DNA of 64,000 nucleotides, from contig NZ_JAGMUL010000058.1 in NCBI RefSeq assembly GCF_019049285.1, positions 124,001-188,000 on the forward strand. Direction: 5' to 3'. This document shows, piece after piece, positions 58,624 to 64,000 of this stretch (positions are counted from its first letter, which is position 1; each line of letters begins with the position of its first letter). The stretch is from Streptomyces sp. AC550_RSS872. Its GTDB lineage: Bacteria; Actinomycetota; Actinomycetes; Streptomycetales; Streptomycetaceae. The notes beneath the pieces were generated by a model. The model was not told where the DNA came from. It did not search any database and saw only the letters and a list, made by a program, of their open reading frames with translations. The translations under genes and the position numbers were made by a program.

Positions 58624-58827
58624 ATGGCATCTGGCACCGTGAAGTGGTTCAACGCGGAAAAGGGCTTCGGCTTCATCGAGCAGGACGGCGGCGGCGCTGA
58701 CGTGTTCGCCCACTACTCGAACATCGCCACCAGCGGCTTCCGCGAGCTTCAGGAAGGCCAGAAGGTTACCTTCGACGTCACGCAGGGCCAGAAGGGCCCG
58801 CAGGCCGAGAACATCGTTCCCGCCTGA
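58624..58827 (+). CDS. CspA-family cold-shock protein
   Basis: 67 residues, the standard length. RNP1 is KGFGFIEQ and RNP2 is VFAHYS; SGTVKWFNAEKGFGF opens the OB fold. Such proteins bind single-stranded RNA and melt structure at low temperature. A perfect terminator follows. Next comes a DEAD-box helicase gene, a common cold-response neighbour. Confidence 0.97.
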   Translation: MASGTVKWFNAEKGFGFIEQDGGGADVFAHYSNIATSGFRELQEGQKVTFDVTQGQKGPQAENIVPA

Positions 58828-58848
58828 CGCTGACTGTCGCGAACATGT

Positions 58849-58885
58849 AGCTGGGGCCCGCGCTCTTGGGGTGCGGGCCCCAGCT
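58849..58885 (+). terminator. Strong terminator after the cold-shock gene
   Basis: AGCTGGGGCCCGC (58849-58861) pairs perfectly with GCGGGCCCCAGCT (58873-58885), followed by a CATTGCTTTCC tract. Confidence 0.92.
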
Positions 58886-59074
58886 CATTGCTTTCCCCGA
58901 GTTCCCTGAGTTCTCTCAGCCCTCGGCGATCCCGGAGTCCCCGGATCACTGACAGCCCCGGCTTCCCCGCCGAGCGGCCTTTCGTATTTCCCTCGGCTCA
59001 TTCTTGTGAATCCGCGTGCGGTTCCCCACCGCTGGGCAGAATTCCTCGATACGCCGGATCGAGGAAGGTTCCCC

Positions 59075-60571
59075 ATGAACCGCACCCGCCGTACCGGCGG
59101 CAGCTCAGGTCGTGTCCGCGCCCACAAGACGGGCCGGCAGAACCCCCGAGCACGCACCACTACCACCCGTCCGCAGGAGTTCACCCTGCCGGTCACCCTC
59201 ACCGAGCCGCTGCCCGCGGTCGCGACCTTCGCCGAGCTGGAACTTCCGGCCCGGCTGCTGACCGCGCTCGCCGCCGAGGGCGTGACCGTGCCCTTCCCGA
59301 TCCAGGCGGCGACGCTGCCGAACGCGCTGGCCGGACGGGACGTACTGGGCCGGGGCCGCACCGGCTCGGGCAAGACGCTCGCCTTCGGCCTGCCCGTACT
59401 GGCCCGGCTGAACGGCCGGCGGGCCGAGCCCCGACAGCCGCTCGCGCTCGTCCTCGTCCCCACCCGGGAACTGGCCCAGCAGGTCACCGACGCGCTCACC
59501 CCCTACGCCCGCGCCCTGCGGCTGCGGCTCGCCACCGTCGTGGGCGGCATGGCGATCGGCCGGCAGGCGACCGCGCTGCGCGGCGGTGCCGAGGTCGTCG
59601 TCGCCACCCCCGGCCGGCTCAAGGACCTCATCGAACGGGGCGACTGCCGGCTGGACCAGGTCGGCGTCACCGTCCTGGACGAGGCCGACCAGATGGCCGA
59701 CATGGGCTTCATGCCGCAGGTGACCGCCCTGCTCGACCAGGTCGCCCCTGGCGGCCAGCGGCTGCTGTTCTCGGCCACCCTGGACCGCAACATCGACCTC
59801 CTGGTGCGCCGCTACCTCCACGACCCCGTGGTGCACTCGGTCGACCCGTCCGCGGGCGCCGTCAGCACCATGGAACACCATCTGCTGCACGTGCAGGACG
59901 CCGACAAGCACACCACCGCGACCGAGATCGCCGCCCGTGACGGCCGGGTGATCATGTTCCTGGACACCAAGCACGCCGCGGACAAGCTGGCCAAGCACCT
60001 GCTGTCCGTCGGGGTGCGGGCCTCGGCCCTGCACGGCGGCAAGTCCCAGCCGCAGCGCAACAAGACGCTCGCCCGCTTCAAGGACGGCGAGGTCACCGTC
60101 CTGGTGGCCACCAACGTCGCCGCCCGCGGAATCCACGTCGACGACCTCGACCTCGTCGTCAACGTCGACCCGCCCGGCGACCACAAGGACTATCTGCACC
60201 GGGGCGGCCGTACCGCACGCGCCGGCGAGTCCGGCACCGTCGTCACCCTCGTCCTGCCGCACCAGCGGCGCGCGATGGACCGTCTGATGGCCGACGCCGG
60301 CATCAAACCGCGCTCCGCGCAGGTCCGGCCCGGCGAGGCCGAACTGCACCGCATCACCGGCGCCCGGACCCCGTCCGGCGTGCCCGTCAGCCTCACTCCG
60401 CCGCCCGCCGAGCAGAGCGAACGCACGGGAACCCCCGGCCGCGGCCGGCGAGGACGGGGCGGCACCGGCCGTGGCACCAACGGGCGGACAGCCGACCGCA
60501 GCGGAAACGGACGCTCCACCACCCGGAACCGTCGCTCTGCTCCGAGGAACACCCCGAGGAACACCCCGTAG
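59075..60571 (+). CDS. DEAD-box RNA helicase
   Basis: 498 residues; GAGGAAGG precedes the ATG. A basic N-terminal extension (1-45) leads to both RecA domains. Motifs: Q (FPIQAATLPNALAG), I (GRTGSGKT), Ia (VPTRELAQQ), Ib (ATPGRL), II (VLDEADQ), III (FSATL), V (ATNVAARGIHV) and VI (HRGGRTARAG). The C-terminal tail from about 440 is rich in Arg, Gly, Thr and Asn (RG-rich), probably for RNA binding, and ends with an encoded repeat NTPRNTP. Together with the cold-shock gene it forms a cold-adaptation module. Confidence 0.96.
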   Translation: MNRTRRTGGSSGRVRAHKTGRQNPRARTTTTRPQEFTLPVTLTEPLPAVATFAELELPARLLTALAAEGVTVPFPIQAATLPNALAGRDVLGRGRTGSGKTLAFGLPVLARLNGRRAEPRQPLALVLVPTRELAQQVTDALTPYARALRLRLATVVGGMAIGRQATALRGGAEVVVATPGRLKDLIERGDCRLDQVGVTVLDEADQMADMGFMPQVTALLDQVAPGGQRLLFSATLDRNIDLLVRRYLHDPVVHSVDPSAGAVSTMEHHLLHVQDADKHTTATEIAARDGRVIMFLDTKHAADKLAKHLLSVGVRASALHGGKSQPQRNKTLARFKDGEVTVLVATNVAARGIHVDDLDLVVNVDPPGDHKDYLHRGGRTARAGESGTVVTLVLPHQRRAMDRLMADAGIKPRSAQVRPGEAELHRITGARTPSGVPVSLTPPPAEQSERTGTPGRGRRGRGGTGRGTNGRTADRSGNGRSTTRNRRSAPRNTPRNTP

Positions 60572-60596
60572 CCCAGGCAACTCCGTGGAGGCACCC

Positions 60597-60884
60597 ATGC
60601 GTTGTGTCATCGCCCGTTTCCCCTTCGACCTCATCAAGAGCGAGGTCGAGCAGTCGATGAGCGGCGTCACGCCCGAACCCCTCGTGGGCGTCGCCGTCAC
60701 CATCGGCCGCCGGGTCTACCCGGTGATGCAGGTCGGGGAAGTGATCACCCGGCAGAACCGTCGCGACTTCACCGCCGGTGAGATGCGCCGGGCGCTGACC
60801 CGGCTGGGTTTCACCTGCCACGACACCCCTCCGGTCGCGCCGGCCGCGGGCACGCGAGGCGCCGAGGGTGCGCTGGGCTGGTGA
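60597..60884 (+). CDS. Small conserved actinobacterial protein following the helicase gene
   Basis: 95 residues, MRCVIARFPFDLIKSEVEQS and onward, with GTGGAGG upstream of the ATG. Conserved-looking segments are VGVAVTIGRRVYPVMQVGEV and MRRALTRLGFTC. No named domain or catalytic motif. The gene starts 25 bp after the helicase stop, so it is likely cotranscribed and may act with it on RNA; that is inferred from position alone. Confidence 0.8.
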   Translation: MRCVIARFPFDLIKSEVEQSMSGVTPEPLVGVAVTIGRRVYPVMQVGEVITRQNRRDFTAGEMRRALTRLGFTCHDTPPVAPAAGTRGAEGALGW

Positions 60885-60939
60885 CGTCTGCGTCGCTGCC
60901 CGCACCGTGACGGCCGTGGTCGGGCTAGGCTCCTGAGAC

Positions 60940-61320
60940 ATGACGCACCCTGACGACCTGCTCGTCGCGATCGCCGCGATGGTGGAGTCGCGGCACAGCA
61001 GCCAGATGTCCCTGACCGTGGTGATCCCGGGAGCCGTCATCACGGGACGGCTGGCCCCGGAGGGCCTGTGGAAGGAACGCGTGGCCGAAGTCCTGCGGGA
61101 CTCCGACCACCTGCGGCCGTTCGCCGCCGCGTTCACCCCGCCCCAGGACGACGGCGGCCACCGGCCGGAAGACGGGACCGGACCCACGCATCTCCACTTC
61201 CATGTCGCCCGGATCCTCCAGGGCAGCTTCGGCATCCCCGACAGCGGCGGCATGTACCGCGTCGCGTTGAAGGACGTGAGCGCCTGGACCATCGGGGACA
61301 TCGGCTACTCGGACCAGTGA
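60940..61320 (+). CDS. Hypothetical protein
   Basis: 126 residues, cytoplasmic. The pattern is LVAIAAMVESRHSSQMSLTV, VIPGAVITGRLAPEG, then THLHFHVARILQG and MYRVALKDVSAWTIGDI. The alternation of a short strand reading 'VVIPGAVITGRL' with a later 'LKDVSAWTIG' strand suggests a small beta-barrel reminiscent of GvpU-type accessory proteins, but similarity is weak and no function is claimed. Followed by a strong terminator. Confidence 0.65.
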   Translation: MTHPDDLLVAIAAMVESRHSSQMSLTVVIPGAVITGRLAPEGLWKERVAEVLRDSDHLRPFAAAFTPPQDDGGHRPEDGTGPTHLHFHVARILQGSFGIPDSGGMYRVALKDVSAWTIGDIGYSDQ

Positions 61321-61321
61321 A

Positions 61322-61365
61322 AGCCCCCGGCTCCTCCCCTCGCCTGCGGGGAGGAGCCGGGGGCT
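61322..61365. terminator. Very strong bidirectional terminator
   Basis: An 18-bp perfect stem, AGCCCCCGGCTCCTCCCC (61322-61339) with its complement at 61348-61365, loop TCGCCTGC. It serves the hypothetical gene and the convergent GH30 gene. Confidence 0.93.
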
Positions 61366-61380
61366 GACGCGCTGCTCGGT

Positions 61381-63441
61381 CTACGCGGCGTTGTCACCGG
61401 TCACGTCGGTCACCGTCCAGCGCTGGTTGGCGCCGGAGTTCGCCAGCCACACGCCGACGGAGGCGCCGTCGCTCGTGGACTCCCCGGAGACGTCCGCGAG
61501 GCGGCCGGTGGCGGCGTTGACGAGGGTCCAGGTGCCGTCGCCGGTCGTCGACATGATCCACTGGGCGGCGCTGTCACGGCGGCCCTCGTCGGGCTCGGCC
61601 ACCAGGGCGCCGTCCCGGACGGCCAGGCGCTTGTCCTCGGTCACCTCGGTGAAGGCGTACCGCTTGCGGTTGTCGCTGCCGTTGCCGCTGATCTGCTCCA
61701 GGCGCCACTGCTGACCGGTGGGGTCGGAGGCGTCGGCGCTCCTGATGACCAGGCCGGTGCCGTTGTCGGCGATGGTGAGGTCCTTGCCGCTCTGGACGCC
61801 GGTCAGCCGGTAGGTGTGGCCTTGGCGCAGCTCGGCCGCGTCCTTCGCGACGCCGGAGACGCCGTTGACCAGGAACGACGTCACGGACTGGGCGGGCACG
61901 GCGACCGTGGCCTGCTTTCCGGTGACGCGCACGGCCCTCTGCTTCTCCAGTTTGCCGTCGGCGCTGGTCACCACCGGGGTGACGGTGGCGTAGGGGGAGA
62001 TACGGCCGAACTTCGACAGGTCGAGCGTGACGTCGCGGGCCTCGGTGGTGCTGTTGACGTGGACGACGGTCGCCGCGTCGCCCTTGCGGGAGACCGCCGC
62101 GGTGCTGGAGGTGTCGTTCGTCTTGATCAGCCGGTCGCCGGGCTTGATGTAGTGCGTGAAGTTACGGGCCGTGTCGAACTTGGTGTTGGTGTGGATCGGG
62201 CAGCTTTCGAGCGTGTCCTTCGAGGTGCAGCTGAACGACAGCTGGATCTCGCCCCAGTTGCCGCCCTTCGCGGACTCGCCGCCCGGCTTCATGTTGTCGT
62301 AGTCCTCGACGGGCTGCCAGAACACCCAGGCGCGGGGCTCCAGTTCACGCAGGTCGTCGACGATGCGCTGGGCGAGGCCCAGGCCGGGGCGCATGTCCGT
62401 GAAGCTCTGGCCGTCGCCCCAGTCGCCCTCGACCTCGCTCATCCACAGCGGCTTGTCGGCGGCCTTGGCCAGGTCGCGGACGGTGGTGCGCCGGCTGGTG
62501 CCGTAGGTGTGGACGTTCATCTGGGCGACGAGGTCGCGGACCTCCTGGGGGTAGGAGTTCCAGTTGGTGGCGAAGGTGCCGGGGTTGGTCTCGTCCATCG
62601 CGGAGATCTCCGCGCCGGTACGGGACTCGGCCAGGGTCGGGGCCAGCGCGCGGAGCACCTTCTGCTGGAGTTCGGGGCCGATGTGGGCGCCCTCCTGACG
62701 GCCGCCGACGGGCTCGCCGTCCGCACCGAGCTTGGTGCCCCAGTAGTCGGTGTTCGGCTCGTTGAACGGGTCGAGGGTGTCGACCTTGATGCCGTGCGCC
62801 TTCTCGAGGCGTTCGGTGGCGCCCACCAGGTACTTGGCGAAGTCGTCCACGGACTCGGTCTTGAGCTGGTCCTTGCCGGCGTCGAAGTTGCCGGAGACGT
62901 AGCCGCTCTCGGTCATGAACCACGGCGGGGAGTTGCTGAAGGTCTCCCAGTGGGTGATGTCCTTCTTGATGCGGTCGACCCACCAGCGCTGCGTCTTGTC
63001 GGCCTTGTTGTTCCAGTCGGCGGGGTCGTCCGCGTCCCACCAGTCGACGTCCTCGCGGGTGGTGCCCGCCGGGGCCTTCCACCAGCCCTCGACCGCGCCG
63101 CCGGCCCGCAGATAGTCCTTGACGTCCGGGGCGTTGCCGCCGCCGATGTTGTAGCGGGCGATGTTCAGGGCGAGCCCGTCGTCGCCGAAGAGCAGCTTGG
63201 CGAGCTTCTCGCGGATCGCGGGCGGGTAGTCGCCGGTGGCGTTGGCGAACCAGACCAGGCTGGTGCCCCAGCCCTCGAACTTCTCCTGCTTGTACGACGG
63301 GTCGGGCCGGACGGTGACCGAAGCGGCGGCGGTCGTGTCCGCGGGCGTGGCCGGCAGTGTGGTGGCGGCCAGCACGGTGCCGGTCGCGAGGGCGGTGACG
63401 CCGATGCCCAGGAGTCTTCTCTTGCGGGTGCGGTGTGCCAT
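61381..63441 (-). CDS. Secreted GH30 glycosidase (endo-beta-1,6-galactanase-like) with CBM13
   Basis: 686 residues; GGAG precedes the ATG. Signal peptide about 1-40 (LLGIGVTALATGTVLAATTL). The GH30 barrel (about 42-400) opens EKFEGWGTSLVWFANATGDY and NIARYNIGGGNAPD, has acid/base Glu228 in DPFNEPN and nucleophile Glu336 in MSEVEGD. A beta-sandwich domain follows (about 400-530), then a CBM13-like domain (about 535-686; QQWRLEQ, NQRWTVTD). The motif set is closest to subfamily GH30_5, which cuts beta-1,6-galactan side chains of arabinogalactan; other GH30 activities are possible. Divergent from a LacI gene over a perfect palindrome. Confidence 0.9.
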   Translation of the reverse strand: MAHRTRKRRLLGIGVTALATGTVLAATTLPATPADTTAAASVTVRPDPSYKQEKFEGWGTSLVWFANATGDYPPAIREKLAKLLFGDDGLALNIARYNIGGGNAPDVKDYLRAGGAVEGWWKAPAGTTREDVDWWDADDPADWNNKADKTQRWWVDRIKKDITHWETFSNSPPWFMTESGYVSGNFDAGKDQLKTESVDDFAKYLVGATERLEKAHGIKVDTLDPFNEPNTDYWGTKLGADGEPVGGRQEGAHIGPELQQKVLRALAPTLAESRTGAEISAMDETNPGTFATNWNSYPQEVRDLVAQMNVHTYGTSRRTTVRDLAKAADKPLWMSEVEGDWGDGQSFTDMRPGLGLAQRIVDDLRELEPRAWVFWQPVEDYDNMKPGGESAKGGNWGEIQLSFSCTSKDTLESCPIHTNTKFDTARNFTHYIKPGDRLIKTNDTSSTAAVSRKGDAATVVHVNSTTEARDVTLDLSKFGRISPYATVTPVVTSADGKLEKQRAVRVTGKQATVAVPAQSVTSFLVNGVSGVAKDAAELRQGHTYRLTGVQSGKDLTIADNGTGLVIRSADASDPTGQQWRLEQISGNGSDNRKRYAFTEVTEDKRLAVRDGALVAEPDEGRRDSAAQWIMSTTGDGTWTLVNAATGRLADVSGESTSDGASVGVWLANSGANQRWTVTDVTGDNAA

Positions 63442-63543
63442 CTCGAGTACTCCAGCTCTTCCGTGCGCCGCGCGTCCCGTGCGGGATTCGATGCGGTTCG
63501 GTTCGATGCGGTTCGGTGTGTTCTCGTCCGGTTTCGGCTCGTA

Positions 63544-63559
63544 ATGTTTACGTAAACAT
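63544..63559. promoter_or_regulatory. LacI-type operator between GH30 and lacI genes
   Basis: ATGTTTACGTAAACAT is a perfect 16-bp palindrome with a central CG, about 100 bp from each start codon. Its AT-richness contrasts with the surroundings. It is the probable site of the adjoining LacI protein. Confidence 0.85.
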
Positions 63560-63642
63560 CCGCTGGCGGGATGTCTACACTGTGCGAATCTCGGCGGTCA
63601 AGGAGTTGGCCGGAACCGAAAGTTGCGCACCCAGGGGGCAGC

Positions 63643-64000
63643 GTGGGGACTACGGACAGAGACGGCGCGCCGATGGACACGCGCCCCGCGGGAGGCCGCA
63701 CGCGCGGGCGTGCCGCCCGCCCACGCCAGGGCGCCTCCATGGCCGACGTCGCACAGCTGGCCGGTGTCTCCTCCCAGACGGTCTCCCGTGTCTCGAACGG
63801 CTTCCCGGGGGTGACCGAGGAGACCCGGCAGCAGGTCATGGCCGCGATGCGGGAGCTGGGCTACCGGCCCAACAGCGCCGCGCGGGCCCTCAAACGGGGC
63901 GAGTTCCGCACCCTGGGCGTGATCACGTTCTCGCTCTCCACCCACGGGAACATCCGCACCCTGGAGGCCATCGCGACCTCCGCCGCCCAGCACGGCTACG
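63643..64000 (+). CDS. LacI-family regulator, C-terminus off the window
   Basis: Open from a GTG at 63643 (AGGGGG upstream; ATG at 63673 possible) to the edge, about 119 codons. After an Arg/Gly-rich extension of some 30 residues comes the LacI helix-turn-helix, MADVAQLAGVSSQTVSRVSN, then the hinge GYRPNSAARALKRG and the start of the sensor domain (FRTLGVITFSLSTHGN). It most likely represses the divergent GH30 gene through the 16-bp palindrome and responds to a galactan-derived sugar. Confidence 0.93.
   Translation, partial: MGTTDRDGAPMDTRPAGGRTRGRAARPRQGASMADVAQLAGVSSQTVSRVSNGFPGVTEETRQQVMAAMRELGYRPNSAARALKRGEFRTLGVITFSLSTHGNIRTLEAIATSAAQHGY

Overview
The window is very GC-rich actinobacterial DNA with strong G/C third-position bias, many GTG (and two likely TTG) starts, ATGA/GTGA stop-start overlaps, Sec and Tat exported hydrolases, lipoproteins and a LAxTG sorting signal. 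All of this fits a Streptomyces chromosome. No rRNA, tRNA, CRISPR array, intact mobile element or biosynthetic cluster was seen.

Layout. 0-16 kb is a plant cell-wall polysaccharide locus: a GH10-CBM13-GH62 secreted fusion, a GH39-like enzyme with CBM13, a cytoplasmic (a/a)6-barrel glycosidase, a CUT1-type sugar importer without its own ATPase, a LacI regulator with two palindromic operators, and a CBM13-GH74 xyloglucanase. 15.6-22 kb holds a CPBP protease and two two-component systems whose response regulators both have internally deleted receiver domains. 22.1-24.3 kb has a copy of a winged-helix regulator cassette also found at 3.5-4 kb, a secreted protein with RNase-Sa/barnase-like active-site spacing, an IS30-type remnant and a barstar gene. 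24.3-27.8 kb encodes a STAND ATPase-TPR-pseudoreceiver-winged-helix fusion followed by a ruined histidine kinase. 28-33 kb carries a Tat-exported GH2 and a CBM13-GH62 arabinofuranosidase. 33.6-35.6 kb encodes a secreted protein-arginine deiminase. 36-40 kb is a sigma-ECF/anti-sigma/ABC operon. 40.4-46.7 kb holds exported proteins (DM13, LAxTG coiled coil, DUF4232, XRE-membrane) and a DUF1326/DUF2182 pair. 46.7-54.8 kb is a cell-envelope block: FemX, MurJ, response regulator, kinase and lipoprotein in one run, plus a divergent L,D-transpeptidase and a polysaccharide deacetylase. 54.8-61.3 kb has an exported peptidase, a sugar-binding lipoprotein, a MerR protein, a cold-shock protein and a DEAD-box helicase. 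The window ends with a GH30-CBM13 enzyme divergent from a LacI gene across a perfect 16-bp palindrome.

How it works together. The secreted GH10/GH62/GH39/GH74/GH30/GH2 enzymes would shorten arabinoxylan, xyloglucan and galactan-type polymers, and the importer plus cytoplasmic glycosidase would take up and finish the products under LacI control. A second theme is genome wear: a 543-bp exact-length duplication, four gene-tail or gene-body fossils of glycoside hydrolases, three disabled receiver domains and a broken kinase, mostly between 0 and 34 kb. The region from about 35 kb onward looks orderly by comparison.
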